Assembly: GCA_030737875.1 (NCBI GenBank)
Contig: CM060923.1
Span: 175,191,696 to 175,255,695 of the forward strand
DNA length: 64,000 bases
Reading direction: 5' to 3'
Source: Allium sativum
Lineage: Eukaryota > Streptophyta > Magnoliopsida > Asparagales > Amaryllidaceae
Below, one piece after another: positions 47,908 through 60,201 of the stretch. Position numbers and translations under genes: made by a program. How positions within the stretch are numbered: the stretch's first letter is position 1; each line of letters begins with the position of its first letter. Under the pieces are notes generated by a model. It searched no databases. It saw nothing but the letters and a program-made list of their open reading frames with translations, and was not told the DNA's origin.

Positions 47908-50900
47908 TCATTTGTGCTTTGGAGTAGATTTCGCTTTCTTGGCAGCTTTAAGTTTTTCCTTCTCCTCTTTTTCAACGTCGGTCATGACATGCTTGGGCTT
48001 CTTCTTTCCTAGAACCGGAGCGCTTGGATCAATAGAAGATTTTTTTAGCATGCACTTTAGTAATTGACCAGGTTGAAAGTTTGACAACTAACCTTGACCC
48101 AAGAGGGATTGTCGCTAGAGGTTTGATAGTCTCGAAACCTTCCTTCTCAACTTTGGCTTTCAAAATCATATCCTACTTGGCTTTCATATCAGCCAAGGTC
48201 ATATCGTCGGCATTCCCCGAATCGCCAGTCAAGATAACATCATCATCTTCCTCATTCCCATCATTGTCGCCATCGTCTTTTAAGGCGTCTATCACATCCT
48301 CGTTTTGGGGGTTCTCAGTGCTAGATGGCATGGGAACTTTCTCAGCAACCTCGTCCTTATTCTCGACCCTCTCTGCAGATTTCAAGCCCGTAGCTTCATT
48401 ATGTTTCTCCTGAGTCTCTTCAGCTAACTTCGAATCAGTTACTTCTTGTCACTCATTGTCTTTTTCAGCCGGTTTTGCATAAATGAGAAGCAACAGTTAT
48501 TAACTTAGGAGAAAACTCATACCCTTAAATTGTTTGTCCAATAATATAATGAAAAGTTGAGATGGATCTAACAAACTGGGGTGAAAAGGTGGAGATACCT
48601 TCGGATGATTTCTCAACATGAGTAATAAAAGTCTCTGAAGTTGTTTTAGCAATAGGAGATAATAAAGATGCCTTGGGAGTTCCCGGATTCTCTGGATCAT
48701 ATTTTTCCGTTTCAGTAGCCCCGGGGGTATAAGTAGAGGAAGAGGTTTCGATGATTTCTTTCCCCTTGGCCTAACACCTCTCATTCTCCATAGCAGCAGC
48801 AATAAGCTTGCGTCCTTCGGCCAAGTGTTTTGTTTCCTCACCCTCAGATGTTTCTCTATTAACTTGTCCTCGTCGATCGAATCCACTTTGAGTTCTTGCT
48901 TTTCCCACTCAACCACTTGATCCCACGCATATACTAGAGGGATAGGATAATCCTTAATCCACGCAATGCTTTGATAATGGATCACCTGGGAAAAGAATCC
49001 AATCATGGTTTCAGCACTCTCATCCAACTCTTTTTTAGCGTCCGCAAGCTGATCATTAACCTTCTTGACTTGTTGTAAAGCTACATTTGCATTCCCCTCA
49101 GTAAGAGTTGCCCGTGTTTCTGCCTCCATCAATTTGGCTTCTAGTTCCACTTTCTCCTGCTCAAGACGTGTGCAGGCCAACTTTGTCGTAGTGCTCTCAG
49201 ACTTAGCATCCTCTGCTTGCTTTTTTAAGTCTATGTGTTCCTGGCTATGAGAATCAAGCTTGGCGTGATGACGCTTTTGTAATTCTTCAAATTGCTGCTT
49301 ATACGTGTTCGCGTCGTGTTGTACAAGAGCAAGTTGGGCTTGAGCATCCTCGAGATCTTTCTCAGATTTCTCAATAGCTTTTGCATCATATTTGGCAGCA
49401 TCCTTCATGGTCTTTACATCAGCCAACAAGTCCATAATGACCCTAGACAAGGTCCACGCATACCTTTTCATCTCCCTATACTGAGTATCCACTTCGTCAA
49501 TTTTGGCCTTGACTATGGTTGCCCAGTTAGAATACAATTTCTTAAGAGATGGAAGGAAATGCATGTTCCCAAAGTGATGGTCATGAAATTGTTTCTTTAA
49601 AAGCTCTAGTTTGGCCTTGTTTTCATCATTGAGCATAACCGGCCTTGTAGTAGTGATGTCAATATTGCGACGCTTTGATGGCACAATAGACGTGCCCTTC
49701 TTGACCTCTTTTCCTGGCTCCTGCTGCTTTCCTTTTGGATCGGGCCCTTTCTTCGAAGGTTGCATGTGGACGTGCTTATCTCCTTGCTATGCGTCGATTG
49801 ACTTTTATGCTTGTCTGAGTCTTTGTGATGTGGAGATTGAGAACAGGAGGACCAACGAGGTTGGGAAGGTCGGTTCTTCCTGTCATCTCTGTCCCGACTC
49901 TCATGTTGAGCATGCCTTGCTCCAGAATCCATTGGAGGCATGCTTAAACGAACATCTCTCGTGTAGTAACGGGGACACCCCATTAGTCCTATAAAATGAA
50001 ACAAGATAGTGTTAGAGTCAATGTTAGTATAAAGCACAAGTGCTGTGACATGCAGTGCTAGAAGTGTAGTGTATGTCCTAAGTGATATTCCCTCCCCTAA
50101 CAGACTAGAGCCTGGGGTGAAGCCGGTATGTGCCGTTCCCCCGGTCTTCACAGGAGTAACTTCTTCTTCGGACTGACATGTAAATGGTATCGGGTAAGCG
50201 AAGTCTTACCAAATCTTGATTTATAGAATCGTCTATGCGTGAGCCGTCGCCTTGAGTTTTGGCTAATGGTAGTCCTGTTAGAGAAATCAGTTTTTCAGGA
50301 TTCGTCACGTCCTCGGGGGTGACATATTTATCTCTACCCTTTTCGGCTATGTTTGCTAATATGTCATCTCGAGTCGAAGTGCGAGAAGGACTCTTTTGAG
50401 GTGTCAACAGACCTCTCGAACTCTCCCCCTTCTCAAGTGAAGTCTCAATTGGTCCCTCGACCTGAGGTATATACACACAAGGACCCTCTCCATGACCTAT
50501 GCTACGAGTTATAGCAACTAAGTGATGCCGATGGAGATATTCATCCATTAGGCAGTCTCTGATGGTTAAAAAATTTTAATCTCTGTTAAGCAGCCGGTTC
50601 AGACGATCAAAGTACACCTGATGCTTTTCCTGTGGCGGGTAAGGAATTGCATGTGAAAGTAAACGACAGTCAACACATTTGCAAAAGCGGTGAAAATTAG
50701 AAATTGAGGGCTGAAGTCTTTATTTGATCTATGCCATCTCCTAGCGCATCCCGGTTGCTGTTTAATATAGAACCATTCAAGTCTTGGATCGCCGACTTTA
50801 CCACTGAACAGCACACTGATGAGTTTCCTTTTTGGCACCGACTCGAAGTACACGAAGGACGGGGTGTCCTGTGTTCGATGCTTGAAGTTGTAGAAGAAAG

Positions 50901-51213
50901 GGACATCCTCGAAGGTAAGATCTATGCCCAAAATTTCCCTATAAGCTATATATAAGGTATACATATAAGCATAGGAATTGGGTTGGAGCTGCATAGGAGC
51001 AATCCACATTTGTCTCAAAAAGTCAACGATGAACGGCGGAAATGGAGGTATCGCTCCAAAAAGACACATCAATCTGGTGATGGCCATATACCCCTTGGGA
51101 GGACTATAGGAACGACCCGCTCCACTGGGCCATTTGGTATCCTTCCGGAGAATTCTGTGCTTCAAACATATTCGCACAAGTTTGTCATTGTCAACTGTTG
51201 ACGCGACAGAATC
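47908..51213 (-). pseudogene. Tat antisense ORF: 'gypsy type transposon' domain and coiled coil
   Basis: Minus strand, opposite to gag-pol. The segment 51213-50600 encodes VRICLKHRILRKDTKW, PPFPPFIVDFLRQMWIAP, NSYAYMYTLYIAYREILGID, FYNFKHRTQDTPSFVYF: this resembles the family annotated as 'putative gypsy type transposon' (PF04195), known as the antisense ORF of Retand/Grande-type elements. Segments in several frames follow (50548-49770, Ser/Arg/Lys-rich), then a 300-residue coiled coil (49765-48800) and an acidic, then Lys-rich end (KKAKSTPKHK) with a stop near 47908. Shifts and stops are present. The N-terminal part continues at 56819 beyond solo LTR B. Function is unknown in the literature I recall. 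Confidence 0.78.
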
Positions 51214-54200
51214 TGTAATGACACGGTGATTTTCGACTCTGAAAATCGACATAAATACCAATGTTGACTATTCAGACATTGGAAATACCCGATCATTAAT
51301 AGATAGAAGTTAGAGAGTGAGAATAGATAAGATAGAAAATTAGAATAAAAGAAGAAGAAGAAGAAGAAGAACACAACAACATCAGAGTAACACGAATCTC
51401 ACAGCGGAGTGAATAAAATATAGTATACAAAGTAACATTGAAAACACAAATCTGTATTTTTATATTAGAGTACAACACTTACATCACAGCGGAAATAAAC
51501 CATAGCTATAAAATCCTGAAGCCTCCTGCTCCAGCTCCTCTAAGAATGTCTGGAAATACCTGAATTACTTAACTGCCCATACAAATTTGGGCACCCAAGA
51601 GTTTAGAATAAAACAAAACAAACTCTGGGTCAGTCATGGGACTGGTGTGAGTAAACTCCAACCACTTGGTTTAACTTTTAAAAATCTTTTTCAAAAGAAA
51701 TGACAATCGTAAGACCAATCCACACATAAACACGAATGGTTTTTACCTTACGATAACCCAAAACATTTTCAAAATCAATACTTTTCTGATATTATAATAA
51801 TGTCTAATCACAAATAATTAACAATCTAGCAGAACGCTTGCATCTCACGCTCCAAATACGTATAGTATAAAACCAAAACCGCAGACGCTTTTTGGAGATT
51901 GGATTCCGACTATGACAAGGTATGGAACCACCTGCCGATAGTGTATCTCTAGAGAGGAATACACTGGGTTCAACAAGAATATCTTGCAACCTGGCCACAC
52001 ATGACCGACCACTCATTTCTCTTGAGTGTATCGAATATATTGTCACCTACGGTTGCTTGCAACATAACCACTCCCAGGAGATACAAAAGCGAAAAGAAGT
52101 AACAAATATGAATATTCTCTAGATGGTGACATACTCCCTAATGAGGGCGACCCACATAGCCATGCTGCCTGCCCGATTTTTGTCATTTCCCGGTCGATGA
52201 GGCTTGAGATCATAACGTATCTTTTGACAGATCATACATTCATTTACTTTGAATGCCACATCATCATACCCGCCAAATCACAAATTGATTTCCACAAAAA
52301 TACCACAGGTATAAAGCTACGAGAAATGAATTCCTCCATTACCAAACGTAGATAAGTTTGAAGCGATCAACTTACGTGATCCATTAGATATACTTTTCAG
52401 ACATTCGTCCATACACGTAATCCTGGGTCTGGACAAACCGAAGGCACTATTCTGTAAATCCATCTTAGGCAATTTCTACCTAGGATTGCCAAAACAGCCC
52501 TTGCACGACTCCGTCTTCAATTATCTTCATCATATATGATTCGCAACGCTAATGCCCATACAGAGTGGTTTTCAGATAATGAATCTGATCCCGGTCTCTC
52601 CCTATTAAAAACGGAAATGGTCAAAACTTCGATAGTCGATGATATAACTATCCAAGAAAAATATGTGTACAACCAACGATCTTATTTCTAGATAGAAATT
52701 CAATCGATCAATCATCAATCAACATTTATCTCTTTAAATGAAATTATCATTAATTTATCCATCTACCCATTTCCTGTTTCCATATACCTACATTCTATCT
52801 TTATAAAATTTAGAAGATATACCTTACATAAATTGGAAACGTTTCCATTTCTTATTTACGTGTCACTGTCATTCCAGTACTTCTTAACAACAAAACATGT
52901 CATTTTCTATACTAAGATAACATTTCTGATTATATTTGGAAAACGTTTCCAAAACTCATTTATATGGGTTCCAAATGAATGTTGTATAAAACATCGCTAC
53001 GACTACTCAATCCATTCATCGCTTATTACTTTATATATCTTTAATCAATCTTCGCCGTCGAACTTCAACTATTCCTTAGTTAATTTCGAAGTCAATCAAG
53101 TTGGGTATAATTACCTCTTAGACCTTAACTGAACAACATCCTTAACCTCGCAATAGATAAAGCTCAGCGCTCTAATTTTTTACAACCATTGCTTATGCAA
53201 ATTCTCGGATTTATATTTATGAATTTCGCTCTTGGATAAAAATTGGTTATACGATAACGTTATAAATCTTACTTCCGAAAAATCTGACTACAACTTGTAC
53301 GTCTTAATTTGAATAATTTATAATTAATTAATTTTTTTAAATAAATAAATCTTGATTTAAAACACGGAAAGTGAATAATACTTTCCTACATTGGATATAG
53401 TCGAATCTCAATGTATAATTCTTTCTCAAATAAACTTTGTTCGATAACTCTCTCTCGAATAAACTATATTCGATAATCTATCCTTCGAATAAAGTATATT
53501 CGAAAACCACTCTTTCTTCGAATAAACTATATTCAATAATCTCTCCTTTGAATAAATTATATTCGATAACCTCCCTTCGAATAACTTATATTCAATTAAC
53601 TCTATCCGAATAACTAATATTTGATTAACTCTAATTCGATTAACTCTAATTCGATTAACTCTAATTCAATTGACTCAAATCGATTAACCCTAATTCGATT
53701 AACTCTAATTCGATTTACTCTAATTAGATTAACTCTTTTTCGAATAACTAATATTCTATTAACTCTTTTTCCTATCCCATTCAAATTCCCATTTGATTTC
53801 CTATTTCAAAACCCAATTTCTTTATAAATGTTTTAATTTATGAAATATTTATTTAATCCATTATTCACATAGAATGTGAAAAATATTTCTTTTATATAAT
53901 CCATTAAGTTTGATTTCATATTTAAAAATAATATTCCATTTCCAAATTCTATTTATACTTTTATTTCTAGAATTATTCATACGAAATCTCCTTTTCAATT
54001 CCAACACTTAAATCTCACTTAAAATCCTTTATAAATGCTGAGTCCACATTTTATTTAAAATATCAGTGTCAAAACTGATTTCTACTTCTCTATATAAGTT
54101 CAAACTTATATATTCCATTTATCAAATGATAAATAATTTACTTAATTTATAAAACATTATTTGTATATTAATCTTCTCTAATTTATCTATTAAGACGGAT

Positions 54201-56813
54201 TTCTATTTATTTCTACTTTAAATTAATCTTTTCCATTTATCTATTAAAACAGATTTCCATTAATATTTATTTTCCACTTATTTTCTTTAATAAAATTCTA
54301 TTCATTTTATAAAATACTTCCTTTTATAGTTCCTATTTATAACCCATATCTTTTGCTTTTCAATTCTATTTGTTTTACAAATTTTTCCTATTCAATTCTA
54401 TTTGTTTTACAAATATTTCCTATTTAATTATTTTTATTTCCTAAATAAACATTCCTTTTATAAAATCCTTTGATTTTATAAATATTTTATTTTCAATATA
54501 CACTTTGAAAATTTCCTTTCTACATTCCAGTATAGCTTATGGTATTAAAATACCAAATCAAAAGGATCAATCATCATCCAAACACACATAATCAATAACA
54601 GATTATATACCACATCATATATCACAATATATGAAAAGCTGTGTTATAAATATTGAGGAATCCAGTTGGATCCCTCCAGCCTGTTTCCCTGCATCCACAG
54701 ATGTTAAACAATAAAATTAACATTAATTTCATTTTAATATGAAATATTCTGATCAACAGAATCAATATTTAATTAATGATATTTATATAACTATATCGAT
54801 ATTTTCGACCAATTAATTAGCAGTTCAACCAACCAATCAACACACAGCAATCAACCAATATTTATCAGTTCTAAAAATACGTTATGAAGATATAAAATGA
54901 GCAGAGTTAGTGAGATTTACTCACATTGGACGATCATCGTTAAATAACGATAACTGTCGGTTGATTCTGACAGACAATTTATTTTGCTATATATTGTAAT
55001 GAGCTCCAATTCACTCCCAGTCAGTTCCATTGTGTAGCTACCGTCCATACGATCCCAACAGATTAGACCGTTTGAAATTCTGAGTTCGTACAAAATACAT
55101 ATCATGTTAACAAGTTATGCATACCATTTTAATTATTAAAACTATTAATTTCATTAAAATGGGCTCACCCCTTTTTCATATTTGGCCCAACCTCCCCTTG
55201 TATAAACCACGAAGCCTACCCGTCATGTACAGTATCTCCTTCCTCAAGAACCAACTCGCGCTCCTGTACATATTTCCAACCTTCATGTACAGTATCTCCT
55301 CCTAACCCACCTGCCGTTATCCAACTCGACATCCCATTACAAAAAGCGACGCTGGCAACTACAATTGCTTCCTTGACATCGTGCGCCACTTTATGTTCCA
55401 GTAATCCACCAAATTTTGCCAACTCGCCACTCTTGATCTTACAAACTCTTTTACATCCTTCGATTCACCCAAACCAATTCCAAATTCCCAAAAACTCCAG
55501 CCCTAATTCACGCTGGTAGTATTCGAGCAACGAAATGTCGCGTCGCACCCCTTAAACCCGGCATAATCGTGAAGCACTTCACTATAGGATGATAAATCTA
55601 TACATATCTCGATTTATAGATTTTATTTGAATTTCTATTAATTTCTAATCCCACGTTTTAGCTGTAGATTTGGGTTTCTTGCAGCAGCGTAATGTTTTGA
55701 CTTCTGAGAAAAATAGTTTAGGGTTAGGGAGACGATAGGATATTTATAGGATAGTTTAATAATTTTATACTCAATTTTTATATTAATTTATAACCAACCG
55801 CTGCTTGTATTTATCATTTAAAATTCCATAAGATCACATATGATACCCAAAAATCAAGAAAATGGACACGCAGCCACAGTTTGACGTTATGGACCCAACA
55901 AAACTATTTCGTCGAATTCCAAGTTTGTTTGCTCACACAACGTATTTTTGAAGTCAAATTATTGACTATTTTTGACATTAAAAATCCGTACGGCCACATA
56001 CTGACTCCAAAAATCATGAAAATTGAAAATTAACAATAATTTAATATTCCGGATCCAACAAAATTAGTTTCGTCGAAAACGGAGGTCGTTTGCAAAACTG
56101 GCTATTTTTAAAGCTCTAAATAACCAATTATATATATATATTTAAAAATAATTAGATTAAATATTTATATATAAATATTATCGTACATATTCACATACAA
56201 CATAATATAGCTCCAAAATATTCCTGTTCGAATTTATAATTCGACATTTCGAATCCAGATTAAATCAGTATTCAATTTTGAAAATCCATTTATAATATAT
56301 TTAAATCATTATAAATTATAAAGGAATTCCATAGCGACTATTTTAAAATTTGATTTGATCGTAACTCAAAATCTACACAACGAAATCTCGATTTTTCTCT
56401 TCTATTAGAAAAATATACTTTACCAGCTTCGAGCGTTTCTTGTGTCACAGAAATCCGATTTAAAACGGATTCTATATATTCATTTAATGTTCAAATCGCC
56501 AAATTACAAACTACCGCGCCATTTCGAGCTCGATTATAATTATAATATAAATCATACGTTCAACTGACATTTATAAATAAATTCATTAATATAATTCAAA
56601 TAAAAACTGAATTATATCCCATATTTTATTCAGTTCACATAATATCATGAATTCAGCTATTTCCGACTATTTCGGAAATTAAATATATTATTCTATTATT
56701 ATATTAATTAAATATTCAGTATTATTTAATTAAACAATCATTTAAATCTCTAATTCACTATTTAAATAATTAAATAAATTAATTATTATACCGAAAATAT
56801 ACAGGACATTACA
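51214..56813 (-). repeat. Solo LTR B (5600 bp) inserted in the Tat antisense ORF
   Basis: Starts TGTAATGACAC, ends GGACATTACA, with perfect 5-bp target copies GAATC at 51209-51213 and 56814-56818. Same family and same (minus) orientation as solo LTR A: shared blocks include GCAGAACGCTTGCATCTCACG (51829), the TGGATCCCT..CCTGTT block (54665) and the CCGCGCCATTTCGAGCTC block (56515). No internal coding region, so it is a solo LTR. Inside are TCGAATAAACTATATTCGATA repeats (53440-53600) passing into 15-bp AACTCTAATTCGATT repeats (53600-53740). Confidence 0.93.
53400..53760. repeat. Short tandem repeats in solo LTR B
   Basis: About eight degenerate 27-33-bp units (TTCGAATAAACTATATTCGATAA) followed by about eight 15-bp units (AACTCTAATTCGATT). 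The Ser-Asn frame at 53621 is an artefact of the 15-bp repeat. Confidence 0.9.
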
Positions 56814-56818
56814 GAATC

Positions 56819-57072
56819 ACTGGGCTTCCCCAAAACAATAACATTCTCTAACTCATCAGGAGCACAACTGTCTCCTATCCCACCTTCCCCTTCGTTATCT
56901 AAAGAAATATTATCCTCGGAAGATGCTTCATGTTCATGTGCCTCCAATTCGTAGTACAGACCCTCACTGTCCCATTCTGGATCTGAGATGGAGGGTATAT
57001 CTTCAATAGTAAGATTCTCAGATGTCCCCGTAGTTTCTCTGCTCTAATCTAGACAAATGTCTCTCAGTCATA
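56819..57072 (-). pseudogene. Tat antisense ORF, N-terminal part
   Basis: Minus-strand frame IEDIPSISDPEWDSEGLYYE, acidic, up to LENVIVLGKPSD, then the codon cut by solo LTR B. Across the insertion the frame is kept (GATTC target copy, then SVASTVDNDKLVR at 51210 downwards). Upstream, ATG at 57072 (MTERHLSRLEQRNYGD) is the likely start but is in another frame, so one indel lies near 57020-57050. Confidence 0.75.
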
Positions 57073-58554
57073 GCTACTGTATTATCCAAGAGATAGAAAT
57101 TAGAATGAGGCCGCCCGTGTCCCTCTGTGCATGTGTTTGAACTAAAGTGTGCAAATGTGTATGCAATGATGGAATTAAAAGAATGCAATGCAAAGATGGG
57201 CAAAGAAGTTACGTGTCCATAACAATCCAAGAAGTTCAGTCTAGAAGGCTCTATCCTAACTGCCCAAAAAGCCACAAGCCACAATCAGTGTTGATTAAGT
57301 TGGTTGAATCATTCATGTGTTTCATATTGGATGACTGCAGATTGGTTCAGATATATGTATTACAATCAGATCGGTTCGGGTGTCTTTTATGAGAAGAGAA
57401 TTGGTTCGAGTTCCCATGTTATGAACTTATTGGTTCGAATGCCTTTTCTGAGCGGATCGGGTCGGAGATGTGGCAATGGAAGGGATCGGATCGGATAAAG
57501 CTACAGGAAGGTGGTTTCATTCGGATCGGCTAACACCGAACCGCATAAACACCTTAAAACCCAAAACTTGTCCACTCCACTAATTTTAATACTCCAACCA
57601 TTATCATCTCCCCCGACCCGGACCGAGATCACATTCCTTATCCCAAGTGCTATGAAATCATCCGCTCTGCCTCAAACCGATCCCATTCCTCTCTTCTCCT
57701 TCCGCTCCTTCTCCACTCCTCCAGCATCACCAAAATCGTTTCTTTTTAAAAGCTCACCCATGGCAAAGCATCTATGAATCAATGTATTCAACGCTGACTC
57801 AGACTACCTCCACTACCACCTCGAGGTGACGACGAGGCTACCAGCGACGATGGCGGTGAGGCAGAAGACACAACGTCGCGCTTGATGTGATATCAGGTAA
57901 AATCACTTAAATTGATTCTATAGTTGGGTTTGAATCGATTAAAAATGAATTAATAAAAGATTAAATCCCCACCTATAAGTTTATTTCAAGAATTGTGGAA
58001 GTTTTCTTTGCAATTTAGAGATTAGGGTTTTGGAAATAAGAAGGGAGATGACAGAAAGTGAGAAATTAAAGAGGAGCGCGTGAATATATATGTGTATTAT
58101 GTGGGTATCCCTTCGTGTTCTGGTGAATTAGACGTTCCAGACAGGTCCGATCAGCAAATGGTCCAGGCCAGCATAAAGCCCTTCAGCCCATTGACGCAGT
58201 GGTGGTTGAAGAAAGGACTGGGTCAGATAGACTTAATCTAAACCGGAGTATGATCACCAGGGTTAACTCAGAACATGAAACAAATCCAAAGGAGGATGTA
58301 ACAAATCATAATTCTGCATCATAAAAGTTTACCTGGAAGAACTACTCGGACAATAACTGAAATTATCGAAATTATTGGAAACAACAGAAGTAATTCATGC
58401 ATCCTATAACGCATTTATAAACTCCAAGAGATACGAATTCATGAAATATCGCGACTTTATAGGTGGATGGAAGCAACCATTGAATGACACCAATTTAGAA
58501 ATGAATGGATAAATCATTTCAAAGCACAACCTATCTCCAATTAGCATGTACTTC
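57073..58554. other. Tat 3' noncoding region
   Basis: Between the antisense ORF start and the polypurine tract. It holds many GGTTCGG/GGATCGG words at 57355-57535, mirrored as CCGATCC/CCGAACC in the LTRs and gag. A frame at 57511-57777 (Pro/Ser-rich) matches nothing I know. Promoter of the antisense ORF may lie here (inference). Confidence 0.6.
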
Positions 58555-58566
58555 GAGGGGCCAAAA
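58555..58566 (+). promoter_or_regulatory. Tat polypurine tract
   Basis: GAGGGGCCAAAA directly before the 3' LTR; purine-rich apart from CC. Confidence 0.75.
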
Positions 58567-59291
58567 TGTTATCCCACTTTGTGATCGGGATACACAAAGC
58601 TAAAATATTACTCGACGAATAGGCGTGAAGGGAGAATTATAAGCAGGAGGCACCCGAACCGAACCCCCCTGCTCTGTAATAAGCAGATCAGAAAATGGCA
58701 AAAAGAAGGTGCAACCGGATCGGTTCAGAGCTCTCCGAACTGGACTCCCCCTTTGACCATCCGATCCAAACCGAAATCCAGAAACTGCAACAGTAATGAT
58801 TCATGACCCGCCAAACTCGGGGCGGTTATGTATCCACTCTCTCACATTCACCCACGAACAAAATGTGCTAGCATCGTCTCAAAGCCTTCGATCCTGACTC
58901 TAAAGGGATGGGCTCCACGTGTATCTGAACCGAAGGCCTTCAAGAGGGATTTTCCACATATAAATACACCACCGAGCATCATTTCAAGGGATCTATGGCA
59001 AAGTTCTGACTCCAACTCTTACAACCACCAAATTTCATTGCTTTATTTAGATCATCACCAACTTTTAGAGTATATTTTAACAATCATTGAGAAAAATTAT
59101 CAATTGTATTAGAGAGATTGAGTGAAATTCAACATTGTATTTGTACTCACATCACCAATCAACAAAGTATAAAGTGGACTTTGGCTCTTTAACGCCGAAC
59201 CACTATAAATCATGTGTTCTTATCATTCTTCTCTTCATTTTATTTGAAATTATTGTTTGTTTAGGTGTTAGAACCAACTTTAGGTCTAACA
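58567..59291 (+). repeat. Tat 3' LTR (725 bp)
   Basis: TGTTATCCCAC to GGTCTAACA, uninterrupted. It matches both parts of the 5' LTR (about 741 bp when joined at the solo-LTR insertion), with clear divergence. It contains a TATAAATACACC box-like sequence (about 58960) and the hairpin motif at 59173-59203. Confidence 0.9.
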
Positions 59292-60201
59292 GTTGCTTAG
59301 CACATCTTGTATTTCTCTTCCTAATACCATTACTAAAAAATACCATAAAATTTTACAGTCCTCTTTCTAATCCTAAGCTTTCTAAGGTACTACCAAAAAC
59401 ATTACTTTTGGTTGTTTATTACATGTTGAACAACCGTCGACTAACCACCGAGTAACAATATTCTGGTTGTCTATCGCCACGGCCTACAGTGTTAGTCAGC
59501 GGTTATTTGCTGTGGAAAACAAATTTACGCAGTTTGGTTGTTGTGTGAAATGAGTTATGTATTAGCAAGGCCACAAATTTTATTTTGTTTATTGTTATTT
59601 TTCTATGCGAAGAGAGAGACTAGATTCCCTGAGCAAAACACTTTTCCATATACAAATTAACAATCGATGTATACTATTTTATAGCTTATCGTCAATCACG
59701 CTGTTGGTTTTTCTAGTTTTGCCTTTTCAACAAAAATGAAGTGATTATTATAAATCAATGAAGATACAATGTAACAGTAATCCAATATTGATAAAGGGGA
59801 TATAAATGTAACGTAAAATAAAGATTAGATTTTGAGATTAGTTTACATATGAATTTTATAAGTTCATAAATTGATGTGTGGATATGACTTATATACGGTA
59901 CATCATTTTAAAGTTATTCACGATTAATGCGTAGAAATACTTGATCAAGCTTCTTCTACAAGTTTAAAACTTGGTATCATTGAAAGTTGAAGGTTTGAGT
60001 TTAAAAAGCCCAAAATTATTTGTTCACTTATCTATACAATCTTAAATTATATGCAAAAATGAAGTTTGTTGCCATTTATATGTATGTGCAATCATCTTTA
60101 AGTATCTAACATCAAAATTGCTTTGTAGCTAGGTTGTCAGATTCAATAACACCCATAATAAGCAGCATTCTTTTTCAGGGACATATAACCTATTAGGTTT
60201 G
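59292..60201. other. Intergenic, no gene seen
   Basis: AT-rich host DNA, which joined 34015 before the Tat insertion. No ORF of interest, no repeat recognised. Confidence 0.6.

Larger units (their letters stand above)
34016..59291 (+). mobile_element. Tat-lineage Ty3/gypsy retrotransposon with two solo-LTR insertions
   Basis: LTRs begin TGTTA and end TCTAACA. Flanks are GCTGC (34011-34015) and GTTGC (59292-59296), a target duplication with one change. Without its two insertions the element is about 13.5 kb. Plus strand order: LTR, PBS, gag, protease, RT, RNase H, second (archaeal-type) RNase H, integrase; then an antisense ORF; then polypurine tract and LTR. The second RNase H and antisense ORF place it in the Tat group (Retand/Grande/RIRE2-like). 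All genes are broken, so it is old. Confidence 0.88.

Noticed and set aside
53621..53827. Ser-Asn repeat ORF
   Set aside because: Produced by the 15-bp repeat of solo LTR B; 15 is a multiple of 3, so any frame stays open.
57511..57777. Pro/Ser-rich ORF in the Tat 3' region as a captured host gene
   Set aside because: No recognisable domain, no exon borders I can support; low-complexity composition explains it.
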